Shown one piece after another: positions 23,701 through 34,011 of a stretch of 64,000 nucleotides of DNA; position 1 is the first letter of the stretch, and each line of letters opens with the position of its first letter. Position numbers and translations under genes: made by a program. Below the pieces are notes generated by a model. The model was given only the letters and a program-made list of their open reading frames with translations. It was not told the origin of the DNA and did not search any database. This DNA comes from Saururus chinensis (Eukaryota; Streptophyta; Magnoliopsida; Piperales; Saururaceae), in assembly GCA_035235625.1 (NCBI GenBank), contig CP141142.1, forward strand, positions 31,196,995 to 31,260,994, read 5' to 3'.

Positions 23701-26391
23701 AGAAACATATTGTTTAAATGTTCTTAGAAATACCAGTTTCCTTCAGTGTGATCCTTTTCTTATCTTCTATTTTTCAGGCTTGTCATGTTTTTTCTTTACG
23801 CATTAGTTTTGAATTTGAGAAATGTTTTCTTGAGCAAAGTGCAAATAATTCAGTTAATGATAACTACTTATCCTTTTTAGTCTGTGGTAAATAATAGTTT
23901 GTGTTTCGGCTAAGCTAGGCTTGGAATGTTTAGTGATGACCTGTATAATTTCCTTGTGTTTTTTTTCCTGGTGATGGAATTTTGCTTACATTACTGGCAC
24001 ACCTATCAAAGCCATATAAAGACACAATACAATATTCTAGGAGGCCGTGATCATGGGGCTGTTACAGGTGAAATATAACCTTTAAATTGGATTTTAATTT
24101 TTTTTATCACATCCGGAACCATAGAGTTGACACTTTTAATCCTTTCAATATTATTTCTGATGCATTTAGTTTCAGTATTTGATTTTTGAGGATGAAAAGT
24201 GTGGGATCTATATCTTTGAATGATGTTATATTTCATGAGAAAGAATCGTTATGGCCCTTCTATGGAGCTGACAAGAAATTTGTAGAATGGAGTTATGATA
24301 ATTGTAAGCAAGCCTAGAGGAGCTCCACCAATAAAACGTGATATGTTTAATTTTAATTGGTGTAGAAAGAAAAGTTAATGAAGTTATGAGTAAAGAATGT
24401 GATATAGAGTAAAGACGCCATGCAAATAATAAATTTCGCAATATATAAATCTATATGGAAGAAGGTAAAACATGAAAAATAAATAAAAAATGTAAAATAA
24501 AGAATATTCTGTTGCTTGAGGCTCTCTCATGACATGTGCCTTATGACATCTTGAAGTGGCTCAAGCTAGGGCTGCATCTGCGAACCGAATTATAGAACCG
24601 AAATACAAGAACCGAACTGAACCGAATTACAGAACCGTGGTACAGGAACCGAACTGAACCGACATAAAAACTGAAACTGAATAAAAATCGAACATTTTAA
24701 TTAAATTACTTTAATTAATCAAAACAATACAAAAAATGCTTACAAGGTTGCAACTTTAACATTTATCATACGCATACATAAAAATTGATAAAGGTCTCAA
24801 CAGTTTTTCCGTGCCCTTTTCAAAAGCCTTTTCTTCTTAGCTGCTCTATCCTTGTGTCTGTATGAAGGTTGGACGCTTCTCAAACAATGAATTCACAACC
24901 TTTTTCTACAAGCAAATACTAGTTTCAGTGAATGATATGAAAAGAAACACAAAATATTTTATTAAAACCAACTATGAAATGGAACAAACTGAGACAAAAA
25001 AAATGCTAATCAACAACAGAATCCCAGACCATGAGCAGGTATGTTTGCTTCAGTCTAAGACCTGAAACAATATTCAATCAACCAAACTCTAAGAACCAAA
25101 CAAATTAGAAAAATGCACATTGTAATTTTGTATAAATAGGGCAAATAAACCATAGCTTAGAACTGCCAAAGGGTTCAAGAAAAAGAAACAAATTCAAGCA
25201 GCTTCCTGCAACAAAAGCAGAACCAATTAGTCCACTAGTAAGTGGTGTCATAAATTCATAAATTAGATACCAAAATCCGATTTGGAAACCAACATACAAG
25301 CTACAAGCGACCAGCTTTCAGCGATGACCCACAAACTGGCCGAAGCTAAAAAAATAGAAACCAAGCTGAAGAAGGTAAAAGTGGTTCCCTTGGATATGCA
25401 ACTGCCGAGGAAAATCTAGGAAGAAACCACCAAAATGGCTGCCGAGAAGTGAGAACCTATGAAATGGAACACCCATTCTCCAAAATTGAAGCCCCGAAAG
25501 CTAGCAATCTGGGATTGAAACTGTCAGATGTAGATCAGAAGATGCTGCATTGAGAAAGACTGAATCTTTGTGAAACCAAAACAACCAAAGGAGAATCAAA
25601 AGACAGAAAATTTATAGGAAATGGGGAAAAGGGTGTGTTGGGCAAGCAAGATGGGGATCGTCGGTGAGGAGCTGAGCGTGGAAGGAAGCCCGCTCCCGGC
25701 TGCCGGTGTTGGAGACGAGTAGTACTACGTTGTTCACCAATTGGTACTACCTTGAGCCTCGCTCAAGGGAGAAGGAGAGGGGGCGTCGTGACTTGTTTGA
25801 TTCAACCTTCAAGGGTTTCTCCGGTGGCCAGAGATGAGGGAGATGAACGGTCGGAGGGAGCCATCGCGGTGCCGCCGCCTGCTCAGGAATGGAAAATACT
25901 TGGATGGAATGAGATTTGGGTTGGGAAAGGGTGAAAGTGATGGTTTTTATATTGGGGTCGATATTTTGGTTCGGTTCGGTTCTAGTTTTTTTCTTTCTTA
26001 AAACCAAACCGAACCGAAATTCACTTGGTTTTTTTTTTTAAAACCGAACCGAAACCGAATAAGGAACCGAACCGAAAGTTCGGTTCGGTTTTACCCGGTT
26101 CGGTTCAGTTCCGGTTTTTTGGTGCAGCCCTAGCTCAAGCGTATGTGACGTATTATAAGAGGTCTTGATGCAATAGACTTGGGGCACTATTGGGGTGTTT
26201 TTATATCAGTCAACGAAATTTGTGAAGAGTATGCTATTTTGATTTTATGTGGGGTGTGCTATGAGGAAGTGCTTTCTGTGTTATTCCCTATATCAACTTT
26301 TTTTTTTCCCATTTTCCACTCGAGTGGAATGCTGCTCTTTAATATATTGTGGCATTTTTGGGTTGCCATGATTTTTTTATATTATTTTTAG

Positions 26392-26467
<76 letters not shown>

Positions 26468-29400
26468 ACATTGTGCTATTTTGATTATCTATTACATTTT
26501 TTGACTTTCTTCCATTGCAGAATTCATGGACAAAGCTACATTCTGCCCCCACAACTGGCATATCCTTCTCTCCCTCTAGTGATAAGGTCTTGATTTGTTC
26601 TTTCTAGACAAATGTATAACTAGTTACACAAAGTAATGCTTGTTGTTAAGTAATTTTCTTTTTGTAGGTAGTTGCTAGTGTTGGTTTAGATAAAAAGTTG
26701 CATATTGTTGATACTGGGGCTAGAAGACCAGTATTTTCAACTTCTTATGAAGCTCCTTTCTCTTCATTGGCATTTATTGATGATGGATCCCTATTGGCTG
26801 CTGGAACAAGTACCGGACGAGTAGTTTTTTATGATGTCCGTGGAAAACCACAGCCTGTTACAGTACTTCGTGCTTACAATAGTTCCGAGGTAAATTAGTT
26901 TTCCTGTCTTTTTCTTGCATGGAGAATTTTCTTAGCAACTTCTATTGTTATGTTGTGATTATTGTGCATTTAATTTTAAGGTCATGTCATCTGATCTTGG
27001 GAAAATAATACCTTGTATATAAGTGACATTGCGAATTCTATTAACAATTTTCACCAGAAAGAATTGAAAATAGCAGATAGGACAATGGTAGTTCTTTAAC
27101 TCTAGTGCTATATACCTGTAATTGGTCTTGCTGTTAACTTGGCTGCCTATGCCTATGTCTCCTATATTTTAAAATTATTTCCCTTTGTGTGTACTTAATT
27201 TTTATTTATGTTTTGGTCAGATGGTTGTTTTATTGATCATTTGGTAAAATGCATGCATACCATAGTTCTTTTCAGTTTTGTCCTTGATAAGTTGGTAGAG
27301 CTTGCCAAACCATGAATATTTTGGATTTTTGTTGGAAAACAGATTTGCTACCATATTTGCCAATGTAAATCTGTCAGACGTGATCATATCATGGTTTTGT
27401 TTGAGTCAACTATTGTGATTGTAATTAATGGTTGTGCCATCATTTACTCACTAAGGCTGATAAAGTATAGATAAAAAGACCTGAGTAATCTATGGAACTA
27501 GCCTAGTATTTATTAAGATGTTAGACTACCGCACATGAGCAACAAATACTTTGAATTTTTATTATTTTTATTATTCTTATGTAACTTACGTGTGCATTAT
27601 GATTAAATTGGGGTATTTAAATTCTTTTTCTTACTAATTCTTGTCTGTACTATTATTGAAAACAACTGTTTTTAGATTTGCTAATGGCTTAGCCTTTCTC
27701 TCAGTCAATTACAAGCTTATGCTGGCAAAGATCAAGACCTGTTATTGTCAATGAAAATGTATGTACTGCTGAAACTGCTCTTCTTGGTGTTACTGGAGAA
27801 GACTCTATTGTTATGCCAGATCCGCTTCCTTCATTGACAGCGACGAATCTTTCTTCAGCATCTCTGCTTATAACAACGCGCAGCGGCCCTATAGCAACCA
27901 CTTCATACTTATCTACAACCGAAGACACTCCACAGCGTAATCATTTATCAGTCACAGGAGCCTTGGCTAGATTACAAGCCCCTCATACTAGTTATAATTT
28001 TAGTGATGACATGGATGTGTTTTCACCCCTTGTGGAAGTTCATCCAATTGCACCATCTCTTGGTCATTGGTGGGATGATCAAGAAGAGACTAGAAAAGAT
28101 AACTTAAAAGATGATAGCAAGTCAATAGTTCAGCCTCCACCCTCAAGAAGATTCCCTTTCAGTGAAGATGGGACGGCAGAGTTTCATCCCATTTCTGATT
28201 GGAAATCATATTCTTCCTCACAACAGGTTTGATTATTGTTCTTTCTCCTTTCCTGGAATAAGTGGGGCTTTGTTACTTATGTGCATTTGTTCTTCCTTTA
28301 TATATGGTTGTTCATGGGCATGTCATCAAGAGTTGAAAATTTAAGCTAAAATTAGAGTTGCACAGATTATCTTTGTGCTCAATATTCGGGTGAGCTAGAC
28401 TACATATTGTGATAAATTTGATAGTCAGGGTTTCCCTGATTGTTTACAATTATACAAGACATGCATACATTTTTTATAGACATATTTATGTTGTTTCTTG
28501 GAACAGTCAATATAGCCAGTTTCTTGGTGTGTTTTTGTCACGTAGGGGTCAGACAGGGGTGGGACTTGGGGAGTGAGCATGAGCGGGTTGGGCCGTGAGC
28601 AAAAGTAGAATTGCTAATGTTATATTCTCTCATTTTATGTGAAATAGAATTCTTGATATATAACCACATAATGTTTGATAACTGCCGAGTATTGGAAAGT
28701 TCACTGCATGTATTGCTAATGCTCATTATCCTGTGCAGGATGAAACTCAAGCTACCTCATCTCAACTGAATTCCACACCTGTTGCACCATTAAAGAGTGA
28801 TCAATCATTCTTCCCAACCCCTCCTGAAGCTTTGGGTGCCAATTTACTGTATGACAAATCCACCCAACTTCGCCAGCCTTTTTCTAAGCCATCACGCTTC
28901 ATGCCAAGTGGTTCTCTATCGTCCGTTGGTCTGATGTCTGGTTCTCTTTCTGCTGGTTTACAAGATTTCTCGACTTCCAACTATGCGAGTACCAGTTCTT
29001 TATCTACTACTCTCCGCGCCAAAGATAACGCCAAAAATGAAGTCCTTTCCAGGTTTTTGGATCAACCTTCTGTTTATACCTCAACATCCTCATCATCAGA
29101 TATTAAAAGCGGGGCAGTCCCAGCTAACCATGATGTTTTAGGGTCAATTCATTTGACTCTCCCCAGAAGATTTTCGACCTATGCTGAGAGGATAAGTACA
29201 TCTTCCTTTAGTGAGGGAGTGGGTCTTAGTACGGGTTCACCGAAATCAAAAAAGACAGGAGTGGAGTCCAGAGAAGAGCTTTTTACTAGTTACATGTCAA
29301 GGTTGGATACAACTGGTGCAACTACAGCAGGAAGTCTTCCATCCATGAACGTATGATTGTCACCTGTTTTGGTTTGGATGATGTCTCATTCTACTTTTTA

Positions 29401-30186
29401 GTGTAATTGTAAATTGATAATGAACTAATAATTAGTTCAGTCTTGAATGTGGGAGAGAATCAATGTAATGCTTTCTCCTCAAAGTTTCTGAAGTCATGTG
29501 CATGATTCTAAATTTGATATAAGTGATGAGAACAATGATTATTAGAATGGGATATGTTAAGTAAATACAAGTTGTAATAGAAAGGACTTTAAGAGAAGTG
29601 CTCATATTCTTCGTTAATGTCATGCATGATTCTGTTGGTTCTGCTTGGTCATGCTTATAATCGGCATCTATTCCATAGCGAGAATTTTTAATCATTAATT
29701 TGTATGCTTAGTTTTGAACAATTAATTATATTTTTTTTAATGCTGTGACAGGGATTGAACTCACAGGTGCAGAGAAGCTCAGTTGAAACAGAAGAGCAGC
29801 TGGGGTCATCATCATTTACGCTTCAGCTATTTCAGAGGACACTAGAAGAGAGTCTCTCATCTATGCGAAATTCCATGCATGAGGCCATACGCAACCTACA
29901 CATTGAGCTGCTAAGACAATTTCATATGCAAGAGGTAGTCCTTTTACATTTTTTATTGTTCTGCCTGCTTTATCATTGGGAGTATATTGGAAAGGAGCTG
30001 ACTATCTTTTTCTCTCCTCTTGCCATTATTATTTCATGTTTACATTACTTATGGTTTTATATTTTTTTATTGTTACAGACAGAAATGTATAGCTTAAATA
30101 ACTCCATACTAGAAAAAGTGGCTGACTTGACGAAGGAAGTTCAGTCCCTCAGGAAAGAAAATCTACAGCTTCGCCAGTTACTTTAA
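20798..30186 (+). CDS. NEDD1: NEDD1 homologue, WD40 gamma-tubulin recruiting protein (10 coding exons)
   Basis: Coding exons: 20798-20975, 21598-21710, 22979-23239, 23337-23441, 26521-26586, 26668-26889, 27705-28226, 28739-29350, 29752-29934, 30079-30186. All introns are GT...AG, phases fit, and the sum is 2370 nt (789 aa), close to the plant family length as I recall it. Residues 1-315 form the WD40 propeller ([72 protein letters not shown]). Residues 316-693 are Ser/Thr-rich and low-complexity. The last ~95 residues are predicted helical and end in a coiled-coil-like [16 protein letters not shown]. In plants NEDD1 decorates spindle and phragmoplast microtubules and recruits gamma-tubulin ring complexes; the C-terminal helix is the gamma-tubulin binding part (family knowledge). 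The start is chosen because it follows a clean acceptor and leads directly into the propeller. No stop or frameshift is seen, so it looks functional. Intron 4 (3.1 kb) carries a hAT insertion. Confidence 0.92.
24567..26132. mobile_element. hAT-superfamily non-autonomous element in NEDD1 intron 4
   Basis: Terminal inverted repeats TAGGGCTGCA / TGCAGCCCTA are perfect over 10 bp, and a perfect 8-bp target duplication GCTCAAGC flanks the element (24,559-24,566 and 26,133-26,140). Both subterminal regions are dense in GAACCGAA / TTCGGTTC words (24,580-24,690 and 25,965-26,115), the clustered subterminal motifs that hAT transposases bind. The 1566-bp element has no transposase. An open stretch on the - strand near 25,747-26,007 is GC-rich but featureless. 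The interior between 25,130 and 25,960 does not look like the flanks and may be acquired DNA. It lies between coding exons 4 and 5 and should be spliced out. Confidence 0.92.
26398..26464. repeat. (AT)n microsatellite in NEDD1 intron 4
   Basis: About 33 uninterrupted AT/TA dinucleotides, 57 bp upstream of the acceptor of coding exon 5. Confidence 0.95.
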
Positions 30187-30480
30187 TATGTAGTAGATAA
30201 GTCCTCTGATTATTCTTATAAGATCATGTTCTAGGATCTGGCTAAAATTCATGATTTGGATTTGGTTTTATTTTGAAGATACCTGGTTGTAACAAAGTTT
30301 TTTGGATGGTATTTTGTGGATTGCTGCTTTTGGTCTTGCTTTGGACGAAATATCAATTTTAGCAAGCAAACTGGAGTCATGAACTGAACTTCACATCTTG
30401 GAAGTTATGTTGATGGAAGAACAGTGAAAACAGAGTTTTCTTTTCCTTTTTTCCCAAAAAAATTGAGAGCTTATTTAGGC
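30187..30480 (+). other. NEDD1 3' untranslated region (approximate)
   Basis: The sequence after the TAA stop (30,184-30,186) is T-rich with several 'tttgtaa'- and 'aataaa'-like words and no open frame. The end is set loosely near the poly-A-like 'cccaaaaaaattgag' at about 30,455 and is a guess. DNA from here to 30,901 shows nothing else. Confidence 0.4.
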
Positions 30481-31694
30481 AGTTGAAAAATGGATGTGAT
30501 ATGTAATTGTTTTGGCAGATAGTTATCCACACATGAATTTAAAAGTGTATTGATAAGCCAATGTTGGCCATCTGAATGTTAGTGTATGTGAATATTGAAA
30601 AAGGAAAAAGTTAATATGCGTTGTGTCAGATCAAGATTGATGGTTATTTAGGGGAAGGTGGGATATAATGTGTGCCACCTATATTAATGTGGGTTGTGTG
30701 ATCAAAATTGCATGGCCTTAGGGCCCGTGATCCAAACTTTGAACTGTGCGGCGTACACCCATTTCGATACGTTGTGGTGCATATAAATGAGACTTGGCGG
30801 TATTCTTGAATACTTTTTGCTAGTAGGATTTTACGCATGAAATTTACTCATGCAAGGCTTTCAACTGTTTGTCATTTGTAGTTTTGAAGGCCAGTAGCTA
30901 TCATATAACTAAGGCTGCTAATGAAATGCCATGGGGACGATGTGACTTATTTTATTATCATAACTATATTTTATTTCTTTATTCATAATTATTCTAATAG
31001 CTAAATGGTATATGTTATTCTATATCTGTTTCGGTCAATTAATTTATAACTATTATCCATTAACCCTTTTATAAACATTCAAGTCAATGTTATTTCATGT
31101 TTTTTTAAGCATAGTTAAACTTGAAAATCAAACCCACTAATAAACAATATAACATATTTATTACCTATCGATTCCAAAAGTTATCATATTTTTAAGGGAA
31201 AATTATATAAATAATAATAAAAAAATAATTATTTACCAAAATAAACCACTTTGGGAAATATTTTCAAAAGTGGTGTTCTTTTTTGCCACGCAGGCGCCAG
31301 CCAAGCAGCTGGTGCTTGTGTGGCTTTTTTTTTTTTAATTTTTAAGTTGATTTTGTCGTTTAGAACGACGAAATTGGTTTTAAGTCAATTTCGTCGTTCT
31401 AAACGACGAAATCGGTCTAACGTTATAAAATTTAACCCGGTTTCGTCGTTTAGAAGGACGAAATCACCTAAAGGCGATTTTGTCCTTCTGAACGACGAAA
31501 TCATCCTCTTTACCGACGTCGCCTCAACTTTACGATTTCATCCTTCTGAACGACGAAATCATCCTCTTTACCGACGTCGCCTCAACTTCACTTTGATGCT
31601 TTCCATGCAGAAGCTTTTTATCGATGCATGCCAACGGAGGGAATTTTGGAGGAAAATTTGACGATGGAGCTCGACATGGACGGAGGACCACCGT

Positions 31695-31870
31695 TTGGAG
31701 CCCTTTCCAAAAGAGCTCCACTCCCTCCTCTTTGGGGCCGACATTGCCCTCCAGAAGGGTGACTTCTCCTCCCCCCAAAACCTCAGCCTCCGCCTCCTCA
31801 GCTTTCTTGACACCCGCTCCCAAACCAACGTCGATGTCGCCTACGTCCAACCCATTCGCATGCAAGTCCT
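31695..31870 (+). pseudogene. Unrecognised captured gene fragment in left MULE arm
   Basis: The + strand reads ...LHSLLFGADIALQKGDFSSP... followed by a Leu-rich helix and 'VDVAYVQPI'. The same peptide is encoded on the - strand of the right arm (about 34,155 to 34,020) with a slightly longer N-terminal side (...SVDDNLKR). It reads like a real helical protein exon rather than noise, but I do not recognise the gene. Because it lies in both arms, the capture preceded or accompanied formation of the long inverted repeat. Confidence 0.5.
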
Positions 31871-31875
31871 CAACG

Positions 31876-31932
31876 CGGGCTGGCCAACGACGTCTTCATC
31901 AAGCACGACGGCCAGCCCTTCCTGGCCTAGGT
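31876..31932 (+). pseudogene. GH31 alpha-xylosidase/alpha-glucosidase fragment (left arm copy)
   Basis: It encodes [18 protein letters not shown], then a stop, in the + direction. It mirrors the longer - strand copy in the right arm, where Tyr stands in place of His. It is only about 19 codons long and is the innermost part of the left arm. Confidence 0.65.
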
Positions 31933-32032
31933 TTTTCCCCGTTGATAGCTTGTGCTTCTCTCACTCCCAAGTCCGGACAGAAGGGGGGAGGAAGAACTTT
32001 TGTTTTGCTTTTGCTGCAGGAAATTTATTTCA

Positions 32033-32850
32033 GCGGAGAGGATTTTCAGCTCGGTCCCACGGACACAGCCTTGGTAGGAAGATGCCGGACCCGAGCCAGG
32101 GGGGTTCTTTCCCGCGGCGCGCGTGAAGTTGTCTAACCACGTGGTGACCACCGTGAAATTGGTTTCTGGTGCGCAGCAGTTGGCTCGCAAGTTTCCGGCG
32201 CCCTCGAGCGTCAAGTCGGTGACGGGGTCACCAAAAAGCTACGTATCCGATGAGGAACTGGCAAGGGCTGCTTTCCTAGAGGGGAGTAGACAAGGACTCA
32301 TCGATCATCTTTCTGAGCGACGATGAGGAACTGGCTCCAGTAGTGGTTGTTGGGAGCTTGCATGGCGCGATGAACAGGTCTTAAGAGGAAAGCACCTGCT
32401 TGTAGAGGGAAGAGCGGGGGCTGAGCTCCTCAGACTAGCTTCATCCTTCCAATGGCATGCCAACACCAGCCATGTGATAGCAGCCAGCTCAAGCTCAGCC
32501 ATGGCCGTCCCCCCACCTCCTTTCTTTATTACTCGCCATCCCTACCACGTTTGTTGCTGTTATGGGCTTACCGCCAGCTTTTGCCCCCCCCAAAGGAATG
32601 AAAACGAGAAAAAGGGTGGCAGACGTTTCGACCTTGCTCGTTTGTTCCCACTCAATACTCCTTCATTGCCTTCCAGCTCTCTATTAAACAATCACGGTTG
32701 CAAATCTCCTTCCCCCGGCCTTGGAGGGAGATGGCCCACCTTCATGCGTTTGGACTTCCACCCAGCGCCGGCGAGGCACTTCATCGAGTGCGGACCAACC
32801 TTGCTTACTTCTGGATGAACTATTCTATCGTCGTCCTGGTCGCCGTCTTC
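32033..32850. other. Pack-MULE interior, origin not recognised
   Basis: GC-rich relative to the flanks, with several overlapping open frames on both strands (for example 32,123-32,326 +, 32,474-32,818 +, 32,502-32,305 -). Fragments such as SYVSDEELARAAFLEGSRQG look protein-like, but I cannot name a source gene. Probably more captured host DNA, of which only one frame at a time is meaningful. Confidence 0.4.
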
Positions 32851-32851
32851 C

Positions 32852-33200
32852 TCAGCCTGTTGTGGCACCCCATCTCCAGTACAATGGAGGTGTACTGCTC
32901 CATGGAACCAGTGGCACCCCCCATACCCTCGGCTTCCTCTGCTCCGACAGTAGTGCAATCCCTAGAGTGCCAATGAACCACAGTACGTTGGACAGCACGT
33001 CCATGCTGGTGAAGAAGGCAATGAAGCAGCTGTAGACGGTAATGAGCAGCGTGGCATTCACGGGCGTGCCTGTCTTGGGGTGCACCAGGGCAAACACCGG
33101 CGGGATCATGTGGGCTCCGTGCGATCTGGGTCATGTACCTGGCCTGACCCAGCGCCCCGACCAGCATGTCGGTCGTCATGCCCTTGAGTGAGGGATCTGC
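32852..33200 (-). pseudogene. Cationic amino-acid transporter (CAT, APC family) fragment
   Basis: Read on the - strand: [23 protein letters not shown], a +1 frameshift near 33,113, then [20 protein letters not shown], a membrane helix, [11 protein letters not shown], and finally [15 protein letters not shown]. These match, in order, the loop and TM7-8 region and a later TM segment of plant CAT transporters (GQARY...[19 protein letters not shown] and [12 protein letters not shown]). The stretch between the two conserved parts is shorter than in full-length family members, so coding sequence has been lost. The single frameshift and the missing ends make it a pseudogene fragment. Confidence 0.8.
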
Positions 33201-33204
33201 GCTT

Positions 33205-33598
33205 ATGCTTTGCCGCTCTCTTGCTTTGTGGTTCTGAAACCAGTAGAATACATTCTTCCCTTCAATCTTCCCATACTTGCCCAGCTGGGCTGTGATCTGG
33301 TCGATCTGCTGAGCGGTGGGAGTTCTCATCCCTTCTCGGTATAGCATCTCCAGGATTTGTAGCTGCTCCTGGGCCGGGTTCCACCTTGTTCCTCCAACTT
33401 GAACCACAATCTGCATGAATTATGTTGTCTTTCAAGCACTTTCGCATTTAACTGATCAAACTAGAGGAGAGAGAAGACCACGGTAACCGTGCTGCTGCTC
33501 AGCTTTGGTGCATGTTGGGGCAGTCTCTTGCATCCCAAAGCTAAACACGGCTCCTGTTGATCCCAGTTATCCACACGTGCAAAATGGTCAATCTTCAT
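33205..33598 (-). pseudogene. WUSCHEL-related homeobox (WOX1-like) gene fragment
   Basis: On the - strand an ATG at 33,598 opens a WOX1/STF-like N terminus: basic-aromatic start, then EPCLALGCKRL and APKLSSS. An apparent intron with acceptor 'catgcag' ends at about 33,414. Then comes most of the WOX homeodomain: [51 protein letters not shown]. The recognition-helix signature N-V-F-Y-W-F-Q-N is intact. The domain stops at the conserved RERQ and then runs in frame into CAT transporter sequence. The presence of an intron-like gap shows capture from genomic DNA rather than mRNA. The remaining C-terminal WUS-box part is absent. Confidence 0.85.
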
Positions 33599-33783
33599 GG
33601 CTGCATGCCTTACAATCATGAAGAGGATGGTGATTAACAGATGAGGAGTTAAAAGCTGAAGTAGCTGGGGCAGGGGTGCGCATCTTCGCTCCGGAAACAC
33701 AGAACAGCCAGTTAAACTGATTGCGTCAAGGTAGCAGTCCCATGCTTCCCAGTGCCGGGGCAGGGGTGGTCGGTGGGGAGCTA

Positions 33784-34011
33784 GCATTTACCAGTGCAGA
33801 AATTGTTGACCTCGTTCATGTCGATCCAAAGACCGTCGACGGGGATGAGCCCATGAAAGCGCTTGATCTCGTTGGCCCACCAGGAGACGGTGCGTGGGTT
33901 GAGGTAGTCCGGGAAGTAGATGGGTCCGGGCCAGACCTGGGCTAGGAAGGGCTGGCCGTCGTACTTGATGAAGACGTCGTTGGCCAGCCCGCACTGAGGA
34001 CCTTCACGCAA
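33784..34011 (-). pseudogene. GH31 alpha-xylosidase/alpha-glucosidase fragment (right arm copy)
   Basis: The - strand encodes [38 protein letters not shown] and [23 protein letters not shown] is the GH31 catalytic nucleophile signature (Asp), and the surrounding words are those of the plant apoplastic alpha-xylosidase subgroup. It is a single uninterrupted exon-like piece of about 70 codons from the middle of a roughly 900-residue enzyme, so it cannot be functional alone. The outer part overlaps the right MULE arm and is mirrored by the short copy at 31,876. Confidence 0.88.
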
